Below are positions 41,948 to 53,663 of a stretch of DNA of 64,000 nt, piece after piece. The position numbers and the translations under genes were made by a program. Source of the stretch: Rhodanobacter denitrificans (GTDB lineage Bacteria > Pseudomonadota > Gammaproteobacteria > Xanthomonadales > Rhodanobacteraceae); assembly GCA_017848855.1 (NCBI GenBank), contig JAFIHF010000014.1:18704-82703 (forward strand). The letters run 5' to 3'. Each line of letters begins with the position of its first letter. Within the stretch, counting starts at the first letter, position 1. Below the pieces are notes generated by a model, which saw nothing but the letters and a program-made list of their open reading frames with translations, had not been told where the DNA came from and did no database searches.

Positions 41948-43216
41948 ATGAACACCATTGCCCCCGACCTGCAACCGATCGCCGCGCTCGACCAGCGCCT
42001 GCTGGCCGCGGTGAAGGGCATCCGCATCCTGCCCACGGTGGCGTGGCCGGCATCGCTGGAGAACCGCATGATCGCGGACTACGCGGCCGGCCGTTTCGCC
42101 TTGCCCGAGGTGAGCTACCAGCGGCCCGATCTCGCCGCCGCACGCGCCGAGCTGGCGGCGATCGAGCGCGAGGCGGCGGCGCTGGGCGGCGATCCGCTGG
42201 GCGATTACCTCGCGCGTACCGCCGAGTCCTGGCGCATCGCGGCGGAGATGCTGGAGGCGGTGGGCACCGACGGCGTCAGCGCGCCGTCGATCGCGCTGTA
42301 CGGGCGGCCGGGCGACGCGATCCCCGGCAGCCAGCGCAGCAACCTCGATGCGGCGCGCTACTTCGTGGAGCTGTCGGACGAACTCGGCGGCGACCTGCTG
42401 GCCGACGACGCGCGCGAGAGCATCGGCGCCGAGGCGCTGCGCGACGAGCTGGCGCGCACGCTGGACGATTTCTTCGGCGCGGACACGGTGAAGGTGGAGG
42501 TCGACCCCGAGCTCACCGCCAAGGCCGCCGCCGGCGCCACCCGCATCCGCCTGCGCGGCGGCGCCAGCTTCAGCGACTACGACCGCCACCAGCTGCTGGC
42601 GCACGAGGCGCTGGTGCACACGCTCACCGCGCTGAACGGCCGCGCGCAGCCGCTGCTGGCCTCGCTGGCGCGCACCTCGCCGCGGGTCACCGCCACGCAG
42701 GAAGGGCTGGCGGTGTTCGCCGAGCTGATGAGCGGCGCGATCGACATCGCGCGGCTGAAGCGCATCAGCCTGCGCATCCTGGCGATCGACATGGCGCTGG
42801 CCGGCGCCGATTTCGTCGAGGTGTACAAGTTCTTCGTCGAGCGCGGGCAGAGCGCGGCGGACAGCTTCCACTCCGCGCAGCGCGTGTTCCGCGGCGTGCC
42901 GCTCACTGGCGGCGCGGTATTCGCCAAGGACAACGTCTACCTCAGCGGCCTGCTCACCGTGCACACCTTCTTCCGCTGGGCGCTGAAGCAGCGGCGGCTG
43001 GAGCTGCTGCGCCACCTGTTCGCCGGCAAGCTCACCCTGCACGACGTGGTGGCGCTGCAGCCGCATTTCGCCGCCGGCAACATCGCGCCGCCGCGCTGGC
43101 TGCCGCCGTGGATGCAGCACGTGCACGGCCTGGCCGGCAAGCTGGCGTTCTCGGTGTTCATCAACGGCATCCGCATGGGCAAGGTGCATGCGGAGGAGTG
43201 GTCGCCGGGCGTATAG
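41948..43216 (+). CDS. QEGLA-motif protein (DUF1704, MATCAP-like metallopeptidase family)
   Basis: 422 residues. Diagnostic are the metallopeptidase-like block LLAHEALVHTLTALNGR and the family motif TATQEGLAVFAELM near residue 260, with HSAQRVFRG and FRWALKQRRLELLRHLF downstream. Bacterial members are usually annotated as flavohemoglobin-expression-modulating QEGLA proteins; eukaryotic relatives are tyrosine carboxypeptidases. The bacterial activity is unproven. Soluble, no signal peptide. Start at ATG 41948, right after a REPIN-like repeat. Confidence 0.85.
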   Translation: MNTIAPDLQPIAALDQRLLAAVKGIRILPTVAWPASLENRMIADYAAGRFALPEVSYQRPDLAAARAELAAIEREAAALGGDPLGDYLARTAESWRIAAEMLEAVGTDGVSAPSIALYGRPGDAIPGSQRSNLDAARYFVELSDELGGDLLADDARESIGAEALRDELARTLDDFFGADTVKVEVDPELTAKAAAGATRIRLRGGASFSDYDRHQLLAHEALVHTLTALNGRAQPLLASLARTSPRVTATQEGLAVFAELMSGAIDIARLKRISLRILAIDMALAGADFVEVYKFFVERGQSAADSFHSAQRVFRGVPLTGGAVFAKDNVYLSGLLTVHTFFRWALKQRRLELLRHLFAGKLTLHDVVALQPHFAAGNIAPPRWLPPWMQHVHGLAGKLAFSVFINGIRMGKVHAEEWSPGV

Positions 43217-43300
43217 CCGCAGCGCAAGTTCATGCAGTGCCCGGTGCTACCATGTCCCGCCGCTCCGCGGCTCCCCGAATTCCACGACAAAGCCCCCTCC

Positions 43301-45568
<2,268 letters not shown>

Positions 45569-45580
<12 letters not shown>

Positions 45581-45613
45581 CCGGCCGTCGAAGACGGCCG
45601 GCTAGCTGCGCGC
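45569..45613 (+). terminator. Perfect 21-bp hairpin spanning the maeB stop codon
   Basis: Arms 45569-45589 and 45593-45613 are perfectly complementary with loop GAA. The arm contains GCAGCTAGCCGGCCGTC, including the TAG stop (45578-45580). There is no T-run, so it may stabilise the mRNA end or act in Rho-dependent termination. Confidence 0.6.
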
Positions 45614-46043
45614 AAAGAAACAGCGCTTGGCCAGCCCGGACGCTGCCGCCCTCTGCGACGTGTGGCAGGCGAACCCGCCCACCGCGTTCGCCTCCTCTCC
45701 CCACCGGGGAGAGGATTGAGGTGAGGGGCGGGTGCTCGCGATAACCTGCATTGAGAGCGCGCTTCGTAGCTCTCCCGTCGCCAGCCTGTCCCCTCACCCC
45801 AGCCCTCTCCCCGGAGGGGAGAGGGAGTGGTTTTTGGCGAATCCGCCCACCGCATTCGCCTCCTCTCCCCAACGAGGAGAGGGAGAAATTCCACCCATCC
45901 GCCCCCGCATGGCCGCCCACCAATGGACGTCCATTTGGCAGCGATGCGCCGCGAAGGCTAGACTTGGACCTCGGCCTGCCGCTATCCCCGGCGACGGCCT
46001 CCCTACAGGCACCTGCGCCGCGCGGCGCTGCGGAGAATCTCCC
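45614..46043. other. Repeat-rich leader region of aceE
   Basis: No credible gene in this stretch between maeB and aceE. It holds at least three copies of CTCTCC/GGAGAGG hairpins (around 45691-45715, 45800-45830 and 45865-45895), relatives of the DUF559 cassette arms, some with CACCCCAGCCCTCTCC or TTGAGGTGAGGG flanks. The aceE ribosome binding site CGGAG lies at 46031-46035. A clear promoter was not identified. Confidence 0.5.
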
Positions 46044-48740
46044 ATGGATCAGCTCGACGACATCCTCGACCAGGATCTCGACCCCACCGAAACCCGCGAG
46101 TGGATCGATTCGCTCAACGCCGTCATCAGCCACGACGGCACCGAGCGCGCGCATTTCCTGCTGGAGCAGATGGTCGACTCGACGCGCCGCGCCGGCGGCT
46201 ACCTGCCGTTCGATCCCACCACCGCCTACGTCAACACCATCGCGCCGGCGAACGAGGCGAAGAGCCCGGGCGACGCGGCGATGGAATGGCGCATCCGCTC
46301 GCTGGTCCGCTGGAACGCGATGGCGATGGTGGTGCGCGCGAACCGCAAGCCCGGCTCGCTGGGCGGCCACATCGCCAGCTTCGCCTCCAGCGCCACGCTG
46401 TACGACGTGGGCTTCAACCACTTCTGGCGCGCGCCCAGCGCCGAGCATCCCGGCGACCTGGTGTTCCACCAGGGCCATTCCAGCCCCGGCATCTACGCGC
46501 GCTCCTTCCTCGAAGGCCGCTTCGACGCGGACCAGCTCGACCTGTTCCGCGCCGACGTGATCGGCCGCGGCCGCGCGCTCACCTCGTATCCGCACCCCTG
46601 GCTGATGCCCGACTACTGGCAGGTGCCCACGGTGTCGATGGGCCTGGGCCCGATCCAGGCGATCTACCAGGCGCAGTTCTTCAAGTACCTGGAGCACCGC
46701 GGCCTGATCCCCAAGAGCGACCGCAAGGTGTGGTGCTTCATGGGCGACGGCGAGTGCGACGAGCCCGAGTCGCTGGGCGCGATCTCGCTGGCCGGCCGCG
46801 AGGGCCTGGACAACCTGATCTTCGTGATCAACTGCAACCTGCAGCGCCTGGACGGCCCGGTGCGCGGCAACGGCAAGATCATCCAGGAGCTCGAAGGCGT
46901 GTTCCGCGGCGCCGGCTGGAACGCGATCAAGGTGATCTGGGGTTCCTACTGGGATCCGCTCCTCGCGCGCGACAAGGACGGCATCCTGCGCAAGCTGATG
47001 ATGGAAACCGTGGACGGCGAGTACCAGGCCTGCAAGGCCTTCGGCGGCGCCTACACGCGCGAGCACTTCTTCGGCAAGTACCCGCAGACCCGCGAGATGG
47101 TGGCGAACTTCTCCGACGAGGACATCTGGCGCCTGAACCGCGGCGGCCACGACCCGCACAAGGTTTACGCCGCCTACCACGCGGCGGTGAACACCCAGGG
47201 CATGCCCACCGTGATCCTCGCCAAGACGGTGAAGGGCTACGGCATGGGCATCGGCTCGGGCGAGGCGGAGAACCCCACCCACCAGCAGAAGAAGATGAGC
47301 GACGAGGCGGTGCGGCACTTCCGCGACCGCTTCCAGATCCCGGTGCCCGACGCCAAGCTGGACGAGGTGCCGTACTACCACCCCGGCAAGGATTCGCCGG
47401 AGATCGAGTACATGCTGGAGCGTCGCCGCGCGCTGGGCGGCTTCCTGCCGCAGCGCCGGCGCAAGGCCGACACCAAGATCAAGGCGCCCGAGCTGTCCGC
47501 CTACGCGCAGATCACCGCCGGCACCGGCGAACGCGAGATCAGCACCACCATGGCGCTGGTGCGCGGCATGAACCTGCTGCTGCGCGACAAGCAGATCGGC
47601 CCGCGCGTGGTGCCGATCGTCTCCGACGAGGCGCGCACCTTCGGCATGGAAGGCATGTTCCGGCAGATCGGCATCTACGCGCCGTTCGGCCAGAAGTACC
47701 GCCCGCAGGATTCCGACCAGCTGCTGTACTACCGCGAGGACCAGAAGGGCCAAGTGCTGCAGCAGGGCATCAGCGAGGCCGGCGGCATGGCCTCGTGGAT
47801 GGCCGCGGCCACCAGCTACAGCATCAGCAACCAGGCGATGCTGCCGTTCTTCATCTACTACTCGATGTTCGGCTTCCAGCGCATCGGCGACCTGTGCTGG
47901 GCCTCCGGCGACATGCGCGCGCGCGGCTTCCTGGTCGGCGGCACCTCGGGCCGCACCACGCTGAACGGCGAAGGCCTGCAGCACGAGGACGGCCATTCGC
48001 ACCTGATGGCGGGCGCGATCCCGAACGTGAAGTCCTACGACCCCACGTTCTCGTACGAGGTGGCGGTGATCCTGCAGGACGGCGTGCGCAGCATGCTGGA
48101 GGAGCAGGAGGACCACTACTACTACCTCACCGTGATGAACGAGAACTACGTCCACCCCGACATGCCCAAGGGCTGCGAGGAGGGCATCATCAAGGGCATG
48201 TACCTGTTCAAGGACGGCGGCAAGCCGAAGAAGGGCGAGCCGCGCGTGCAGCTGCTGGGTTCGGGCGCGATCCTGATCGAGGTGATCGCGGCGGCCGAAC
48301 TGCTGGAGAAGGATTTCGGCGTGAAGTCCGACATCTGGTCGGTGCCCAGCTTCATCGAGCTGCGCCGCGACGGCTTCGACGCCGAGCGCTGGAACCGCCT
48401 GCACCCGGAAGCCACCCAGCGCGTGCCCTACGTCACCGGCCTGCTCGAAGGCCGCGGCGGCCCGGTGGTGGCCGCCACCGACTACGTGCGCGAATACGCC
48501 GACCAGATCCGCGCCTTCGTGCCCGACGGCATGCGCTACACCGTGCTCGGCACCGACGGCTTCGGCCGCTCGGACACCCGCGAGCACCTGCGCGACTTCT
48601 TCGAGGTGGATCGCCACTGGATCGCCCACGCCGCGCTCGCCGCGCTGGCGAAGGACGGCAAGCTCAACGCCAAGGACGTGGCCCGCGCGATCCGCGAGTA
48701 CAAGCTCGACGCGGAGAAGCCCAACCCGCTGACGGTGTAA
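46044..48740 (+). CDS. aceE: Pyruvate dehydrogenase E1 component, homodimeric type
   Basis: Thiamine-diphosphate enzyme that decarboxylates pyruvate in the pyruvate dehydrogenase complex. The 898-residue protein fits AceE (about 890). It has RRAGGYLPFDPTTAYVNTI, the substrate loop GSLGGHIASFASSATLYD, the ThDP motif GDGECDEPES...NCN, the AKTVKGYGMG stretch and EDGHSHLM in the second domain. The start at ATG 46044 follows CGGAG. A strong terminator follows, and the E2 (aceF) and E3 genes are not adjacent, so they must be elsewhere. Confidence 0.97.
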   Translation: MDQLDDILDQDLDPTETREWIDSLNAVISHDGTERAHFLLEQMVDSTRRAGGYLPFDPTTAYVNTIAPANEAKSPGDAAMEWRIRSLVRWNAMAMVVRANRKPGSLGGHIASFASSATLYDVGFNHFWRAPSAEHPGDLVFHQGHSSPGIYARSFLEGRFDADQLDLFRADVIGRGRALTSYPHPWLMPDYWQVPTVSMGLGPIQAIYQAQFFKYLEHRGLIPKSDRKVWCFMGDGECDEPESLGAISLAGREGLDNLIFVINCNLQRLDGPVRGNGKIIQELEGVFRGAGWNAIKVIWGSYWDPLLARDKDGILRKLMMETVDGEYQACKAFGGAYTREHFFGKYPQTREMVANFSDEDIWRLNRGGHDPHKVYAAYHAAVNTQGMPTVILAKTVKGYGMGIGSGEAENPTHQQKKMSDEAVRHFRDRFQIPVPDAKLDEVPYYHPGKDSPEIEYMLERRRALGGFLPQRRRKADTKIKAPELSAYAQITAGTGEREISTTMALVRGMNLLLRDKQIGPRVVPIVSDEARTFGMEGMFRQIGIYAPFGQKYRPQDSDQLLYYREDQKGQVLQQGISEAGGMASWMAAATSYSISNQAMLPFFIYYSMFGFQRIGDLCWASGDMRARGFLVGGTSGRTTLNGEGLQHEDGHSHLMAGAIPNVKSYDPTFSYEVAVILQDGVRSMLEEQEDHYYYLTVMNENYVHPDMPKGCEEGIIKGMYLFKDGGKPKKGEPRVQLLGSGAILIEVIAAAELLEKDFGVKSDIWSVPSFIELRRDGFDAERWNRLHPEATQRVPYVTGLLEGRGGPVVAATDYVREYADQIRAFVPDGMRYTVLGTDGFGRSDTREHLRDFFEVDRHWIAHAALAALAKDGKLNAKDVARAIREYKLDAEKPNPLTV

Positions 48741-48760
48741 GCCGTTCGCGGTTGCCGAAA

Positions 48761-48790
48761 GAAAACCCGCCATCGGCGGGTTTTCTTTTG
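48761..48790 (+). terminator. Terminator after aceE
   Basis: GAAAACCCGCC-ATC-GGCGGGTTTTC stem followed by TTTTGG, 20 bases after the stop. The A/T symmetry means it could also terminate the convergent MFS gene. Confidence 0.85.
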
Positions 48791-48800
48791 GACGTCCGTA

Positions 48801-50408
48801 TCATTCCGCCAGCCGGCGCTGGATCGCCTCCAGCGCGTGACCGCGGGTCTCCACGCCGTGGCGCGCCAGCAGCCAGCCGGCCGCGGCCATCGGCAGCGCG
48901 ATCAGCAGCGCCGACAGCGCGAAATGCGCGAACAGCCCCAGCACGCCCAGCCCCGCGCCGAGGATGCCGCCGAACTTCGAGCTGGCGGCGATCAGGCCCG
49001 AGCCGCTGCCGCGCAGGTGCACCGGGTAGATCTCCGCCGCATACGGAATCATCGTGGCGATCACCCCGCCGCTGCTCACCAGCAGCGCCGCGGTGGCGGC
49101 GACCATCGCGGCCGCGGCGTGCGTGCCGGTGAGCGCGATGGCGCAGAACGCGAGCAGCGACAGCGCGGTCAACGCAATGAACAGCACCAGCGTGCGGAAG
49201 CTGCTCCAGCGCTGGTACAGCCCCACCACCGCGAGCGTGCCCGGCACCGCCAGCAACGCCGAGCGCGCCAGCAGCGCGCTGGCGGCATGCACGTCCAGGC
49301 CGAGCCTGGCGAGGTTCGCCGGCAGCCACAGCAGGAAGCCGAAGTTCACCAGGCCCCAGGCCAGCCCGCAGCTGCCCAGCCCCAGCGTGATCCGCGCGTG
49401 CCGGCCGCGCAGCAGCTGGCGCAGGTCGGCCGCCGGGTGTTCGGCCTCCATGATCGGCGGATCGCTGTCGACGCCCGTGGGATCCACGCGCAGCGCCTGC
49501 GGCGAGCCCGCGAAGCGCGCCAGCACCGCGCGCGCCTGGGCGTGCAGCCCGGCGTCGGCGAGGAAGCGCGGCGACTCCGGGATGTAGCGGTTGAGGAACA
49601 CGATCAGCGCGCCGGTGGGCAGGTTCAGCAGCCACAGCGCGCGCCAGCTGAAGGCGGGTTCCAGCGCGGTGGCCGCGCCCGAGGCGGCGAGGTAGCCGGC
49701 CGAAGTGCCCAGCCCGCCCAGCGCCACCAGCAGCCAGCCGCGATGCGCGGCGGGCACGGTCTCGGCCATCAGGGTGAACGCGATCGGCAGCATGCCGCCG
49801 GCGGCCGCGCCCATCATGAAGCACATCGCGAGGTTCCAGCCGAACGAAGGCATCGTGCCGCAGATCGCGGTGCCCATGAACAGCAGCGCCGACAACAGGA
49901 TCGCCGCGCGCCGGCCGAACAGGTCGGCCATCCGCCCCCACAGCAGCGAACCGAGCGCGGTGCCGACCAGCGCCGACAGCGCCAGCCAGCCGGCGGTCGA
50001 CATGCTGATCGCGTACTCCGCCGACACGCCCGGCATCACGAAGGCCAGCGAGGCCGGCTTCATCACGTCGATCGCCAGCGCCGCCGCCAGCGCCGCCGCG
50101 AGGATCGCGTGCGCGCGGTTCAGCGGCACGCGGTCGGCGATGTGCAGGTGCGGCTGGCTGCCGTGGTCCTGGCGGCTGCGGCGCAGTTGCGCCAGCCGCG
50201 GCATCAGGCCGTAGCCGGCCAGCAGCACGCCGCCGGGAATCAGCACCATGCCCGCCACCATGCCGGCATCCATCGCCATGCCGGCGAGCCGGTAATGCAT
50301 CGGCGCCGCCATCAGGTACATCGGCAGGTGCAGCAGCACGCCGGCCGCCACCATCAGGCAGCCCAGCCAGAACGCGAACGGATGGTGGAAACGCAGTTCC
50401 GAGGACAT
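48801..50408 (-). CDS. MFS transporter, metabolite:H+ symporter type
   Basis: 535 residues with about 12-14 hydrophobic segments. Between helices 2 and 3 is the MFS signature GRMADLFGRRAAILLS, and after helix 6 the sugar-porter-like motif PESPRFL. The first 80 residues form two additional membrane segments (FAFWLGCLMVAAGVLLHLP), giving an N-terminal extension not present in classical 12-helix members. The central loop region contains a long hydrophilic stretch (about 260-320). It most resembles aromatic-acid/sugar symporters, but the substrate is unknown. Start at ATG 50408. It converges with aceE. Confidence 0.82.
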   Translation of the reverse strand: MSSELRFHHPFAFWLGCLMVAAGVLLHLPMYLMAAPMHYRLAGMAMDAGMVAGMVLIPGGVLLAGYGLMPRLAQLRRSRQDHGSQPHLHIADRVPLNRAHAILAAALAAALAIDVMKPASLAFVMPGVSAEYAISMSTAGWLALSALVGTALGSLLWGRMADLFGRRAAILLSALLFMGTAICGTMPSFGWNLAMCFMMGAAAGGMLPIAFTLMAETVPAAHRGWLLVALGGLGTSAGYLAASGAATALEPAFSWRALWLLNLPTGALIVFLNRYIPESPRFLADAGLHAQARAVLARFAGSPQALRVDPTGVDSDPPIMEAEHPAADLRQLLRGRHARITLGLGSCGLAWGLVNFGFLLWLPANLARLGLDVHAASALLARSALLAVPGTLAVVGLYQRWSSFRTLVLFIALTALSLLAFCAIALTGTHAAAAMVAATAALLVSSGGVIATMIPYAAEIYPVHLRGSGSGLIAASSKFGGILGAGLGVLGLFAHFALSALLIALPMAAAGWLLARHGVETRGHALEAIQRRLAE

Positions 50409-50469
50409 GGCGGCGATCGGCAAGAACAGCCGCCAGCTTAGCAGCGGCGCCGCGCGCGCCGTCGCGAGG

Positions 50470-50787
50470 TCAATCCTCGTCGCGGTCGCGCAGGACCCGG
50501 CGCAGCAGCAGGAACGCACCGATGGTGCCGGCCACGATCGCCGCGGTGGCGACCGGATGGCGGCTCACCTGGCGCTTCAGCCGCCGGTAGCGATAGTTCG
50601 TCTCGTCGACGAGATCCTCGGCGGCGCGGGTCAGCCGGCGGCGGTAGCCGTCGCCGTCCAAACGCGCCGCCGCGCGCCGCCCGCGGGCGATCCAGCCACG
50701 GGCGGCATCGCCGGCGTCGCCGGCATAGCGGCGCACACGGTCGCCGAGTTCGTCCATGCCCTGTTCGATGTCGCGTCGGGTGCTCAT
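50470..50787 (-). CDS. Small membrane-anchored protein (DUF883/YqjD-like)
   Basis: 105 residues. A charged, helical N-terminal part (MSTRRDIEQGMDELGDRVRR, many Arg and Asp) is followed by a C-terminal hydrophobic helix (HPVATAAIVAGTIGAFLLLRRVL). This is the layout of DUF883/ElaB/YqjD-type inner-membrane proteins, some of which tether ribosomes in stationary phase (family knowledge). AGGAGC lies before ATG 50787. Membership is inferred from layout, not from a firm motif. Confidence 0.65.
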   Translation of the reverse strand: MSTRRDIEQGMDELGDRVRRYAGDAGDAARGWIARGRRAAARLDGDGYRRRLTRAAEDLVDETNYRYRRLKRQVSRHPVATAAIVAGTIGAFLLLRRVLRDRDED

Positions 50788-51006
50788 GACCTGCTCCTGT
50801 GGGGACCTCGCCACGCTGCCAGCGCCGGCGTGAGCGATGCGTAAAAGAGATATGTACGCGATGCGCTGGGCGCTTGCCCGCATCGTCCACAAGCATTCCC
50901 AACGCTTCCCTCATGAAACCATCGAGACTTGCCGGGATCCGGTGCGGAGACTGCAACTGCCGCTGCGACGTCGCGGCGGTTTCCGTCAAACCGGGGAGGC
51001 TGCGCC

Positions 51007-51294
51007 ATGAAAGCCCTGCTCTGCATCTTCACCATCGTCCTGTCGTCGAGCGTCGGCGCCGCGCTGGCCGCCGAGCCGGCCAGCCTCGCCATCGCGTGCC
51101 CGGCCACCCATCTGCCGAAACAAGCCGACGTCGTGCGCGTGTTCGACCAGCACAACCTCGGCAAGGTCTTCGAGCTGCGTCAGCGCGTGCTGGACCTGGC
51201 GCGCCGCGACTGCCGCCCTGGCGTCGGCTCCGTCAGGATCGTCGCGGCGCCGGTACCAAGACAGGCGGAACCGCGCATGCTGGTCAAGCGCTGA
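51007..51294 (+). CDS. Small secreted protein
   Basis: 95 residues. Signal peptide MKALLCIFTIVLSSSVGAAL with cleavage near ALAAE, leaving a mature protein of about 73 residues with two Cys (IACPATHLP and ARRDCRP), which could form a disulfide in the periplasm. GGGGAGG lies 9 bases before the ATG. No known domain recognised. It stands alone, divergent from the DUF883-like gene. Confidence 0.7.
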   Translation: MKALLCIFTIVLSSSVGAALAAEPASLAIACPATHLPKQADVVRVFDQHNLGKVFELRQRVLDLARRDCRPGVGSVRIVAAPVPRQAEPRMLVKR

Positions 51295-51323
51295 ACTGAT
51301 TAGCCGAGGCTCGGCTGAAAAAA

Positions 51324-51426
51324 CCGTTCGCGCTGAGCGTAGCTTGCGACAGCAAGCGGAGTCGAAGCGTCCGCGAGCGATCACCCTTCGACTTCGGCCC
51401 TGCGGGCCTACGCTCAGGGCGAACGG
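51324..51426. repeat. 103-bp inverted-repeat element
   Basis: Ends CCGTTCGCGCTGAGCGTAG (51324-51342) and CTACGCTCAGGGCGAACGG (51408-51426) are inverted with one mismatch in 19. The interior has further complementary parts (GTCGAAG/CTTCGAC), so the whole can fold as a long hairpin. It resembles an intergenic repeat type that is widespread in proteobacteria. Confidence 0.75.
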
Positions 51427-51512
51427 TGAGGTATCGGCCGAGCTCTGTCGCAAATCAGGAGTGCTGATGCATGCGGATCGTCGTGCTGCGCGCCAAGTCC
51501 GCGCCGCCGCCT

Positions 51513-52085
51513 TCACGGCGACGCGGGCGTGCCTCGCCACGGGCGGAATTCGTCGCGCACCGATGGCCGGCGCAGGCGCTGGATGATCCAGCCGAACAGC
51601 ACGCTGAAACCCAGCGCCATCAGCGTGGCGAATACCTGCATCGCGCGCAGGAAGCCGTGCATCACCGCATCCATGTCCGCGGGCGCGCCGGGCGCGTGCA
51701 TCAGCGTGGTCATCGAGCCCATGAACCACCACTGCCACGCCAGCCCCAGCAGCTGGTAGGCGATCGCAAAGCCCATCAGCCCGATGAACAGGCGCCGCGC
51801 CCACTCGTGCCGGCGCAGCAGGCCGATCGCGGCGACCAGGGTGATCAGCGAGAGCAGCAGGAAGGCGCGGAAGAACCACGCGAAGTGCCCGAACATCCAG
51901 TGCATCGGCATCGGGAAGTCGGGCGGCGTCGGCGGGATGGGCTGCGCCTGCATCGCCGGCAGGAACAGCCATTGCAGCATCACGTTCTGCAGCGCGGCGA
52001 TCAGCGTGGCGAAACCGGCCAGGCCGATGAAGACCCAGGCCAGCACGGTGACGAAGGTGGAGCGCAGCGGCGGCGGTGCGGACAT
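51513..52085 (-). CDS. Four-helix membrane protein of unknown function
   Basis: 190 residues with four predicted membrane segments (VLAWVFIGLAGFATLIAALQ; AWFFRAFLLLSLITLVAAIGL; LFIGLMGFAIAYQLLGLAWQ; QVFATLMALGFSVLFGWII). A Pro/Met-rich loop (QPIPPTPPDFPMPMHWMFGH) follows the first helix. No family recognised. The N terminus is reasonable, with no better ATG upstream. Transcribed with unknown partners; a REP pair precedes it. Confidence 0.7.
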   Translation of the reverse strand: MSAPPPLRSTFVTVLAWVFIGLAGFATLIAALQNVMLQWLFLPAMQAQPIPPTPPDFPMPMHWMFGHFAWFFRAFLLLSLITLVAAIGLLRRHEWARRLFIGLMGFAIAYQLLGLAWQWWFMGSMTTLMHAPGAPADMDAVMHGFLRAMQVFATLMALGFSVLFGWIIQRLRRPSVRDEFRPWRGTPASP

Positions 52086-52171
52086 GCACGACTCTCCTCG
52101 GTGGCCTCGCGGGCGCCAGCATCGCGGCTGGGCGTGCGCCGCGCAATCGCTCGCGTCGCGCCAAATGGTAG

Positions 52172-52217
52172 GTCGGGCTTCAGCCCGACATCTCCGGGTG
52201 TCGGGCTGAAGCCCGAC
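52172..52217. repeat. Inverted pair of REP-like palindromes, GCTGAAGC variant
   Basis: Cores GTCGGGCTTCAGCCCGAC (52172-52189) and GTCGGGCTGAAGCCCGAC (52200-52217), inverted relative to each other with an 11-base spacer, ending 24 bases before the stop codon of the leftward MFS gene. Confidence 0.8.
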
Positions 52218-52241
52218 CCACGGCCTGCGCCGTCAGCGTGT

Positions 52242-53516
52242 CTAGATCGTATCGGCCGCGGCTTGCGCCTCGTCCGCAACCGCCTCCACGTGCAGCCGCT
52301 GGCGCCGGCGCAGCGAGGGGAACATCGCCATCCACGCGCCCACCACCAGCAGCGTGCCGACGCCGCCCACCACGGTGGCGCCCACCGCGCCCAGCCATGC
52401 GGCGAGCATGCCGGACTCGAACTCGCCGAGCTGGTTCGAGGTGTTGATGAAGATGGCGTTCACCGCGCTGACCCGGCCGCGCATCGCGTCGGGCGTGTCC
52501 AGCTGCACCAGCGCGCCGCGGATCACCATGCTCACCATGTCGAACGCGCCCAGCGCGAACAGCGCGGCCAGCGACAGCCACAGCGCGGTGGAGACCGCGA
52601 ACGCCAGGGTCGCCACGCCGAAGCCGGCCACGGCGGCGAACATGGTCATGCCCACGTGACGCTGCAGGTCGTGCTTCGCCAGCCACAGCGACATCAACAG
52701 CGCGCCCACCGCCGGCGCCGCGCGCAGCAGGCCCAGCCCCCACGGGCCGGTGTGCAGGATGTCGCGCGCGAAGATCGGCAGCAGCGCGGTGGCGCCGCCC
52801 AGCAGCACCGCGAACAGGTCCAGCGAGATCACGCCGAGCACGTCCTTGCGTGCGCGGATGAAGTGCACGCCGGCGAACAGCGTCTTCAGCGTGGCCGGCT
52901 CGCGCTTCGGCGGCGCCTGCTCGCAGCGCAGCAGCGCCATCATCGTGGCGGCGACGAGGTACAGCGCGGCGGCGGCGAGATAGACCACGCCCGGCCCCGC
53001 CACGTAGAGCAGGCCGCCCACCGCGGGGCCGAGGATCATCGCCATCTGGAACGCCGAGCCGCTCACCGCCACCGCGCGCGGCAGGAGCGCCGGCGGCACC
53101 AGCGCCGGCAGCAGCGACTGCATCGACGGCGACTCGAACGCCTTGGCCACGCCGATCGCGAACACCAGCGCGAGGATGCCGGCCTCGTGGATGCGCCCCA
53201 GCAGGGTCAGCATGGCCAGCAGCACGATGGCCGTCCATTCCACGATCTGCCCGAGCAGCACCACGCGCCGCCGCTCGAACTGGTCGGCCACGTGCCCCGC
53301 CGGCAGCGCCAGCAGCACCGAGGGGATGAACTGGACAAGACCGATCAAACCCAAGTCGAACGCGCGCCCGGTGATCGCGTAGATCTGCCAGCCCACCGCC
53401 ACCGACAGCATCTGGAAGCCGAAGCCGGAGGCGACGCGCGCGCACCAGAACAGCACGAAGGCGCGGTGGCGCAGCGGCGAATCCGTTGCGGCGGGCGGGG
53501 GCGTTGGGTTCGACAT
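52242..53516 (-). CDS. MFS transporter, EntS-like
   Basis: 424 residues with about 12 membrane helices. The N-terminal half has RHRAFVLFWCARVASGFGFQ, then GHVADQFERRRVVLLGQ between helices 2 and 3 (MFS loop motif). Layout and N terminus (PLRHRAFVLFW) match the MFS_3 group that includes enterobactin exporter EntS. A siderophore gene cluster is not present, so the substrate is open. AAGGAT precedes ATG 53516. The gene diverges from the DUF3247 gene. Confidence 0.85.
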   Translation of the reverse strand: MSNPTPPPAATDSPLRHRAFVLFWCARVASGFGFQMLSVAVGWQIYAITGRAFDLGLIGLVQFIPSVLLALPAGHVADQFERRRVVLLGQIVEWTAIVLLAMLTLLGRIHEAGILALVFAIGVAKAFESPSMQSLLPALVPPALLPRAVAVSGSAFQMAMILGPAVGGLLYVAGPGVVYLAAAALYLVAATMMALLRCEQAPPKREPATLKTLFAGVHFIRARKDVLGVISLDLFAVLLGGATALLPIFARDILHTGPWGLGLLRAAPAVGALLMSLWLAKHDLQRHVGMTMFAAVAGFGVATLAFAVSTALWLSLAALFALGAFDMVSMVIRGALVQLDTPDAMRGRVSAVNAIFINTSNQLGEFESGMLAAWLGAVGATVVGGVGTLLVVGAWMAMFPSLRRRQRLHVEAVADEAQAAADTI

Positions 53517-53663
53517 GGGGATCCTTGCCGGAGACCGCGCATTGTAGTCGCGGCGCCTGCGCCGGCAGCGCATCCCTTGACGTCGCCATGCCGCGGATTT
53601 GATCCGGATTTCCCCCGTGCACGGCTAACGTGGAGACGGTTTTCCCACAGGAGGCGTGCGCCG

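Noticed and set aside
51302-51323. Terminator for the small secreted protein gene
   Set aside because: The AGCCGA/TCGGCT stem is short and is followed by A residues, not T, on the coding strand.
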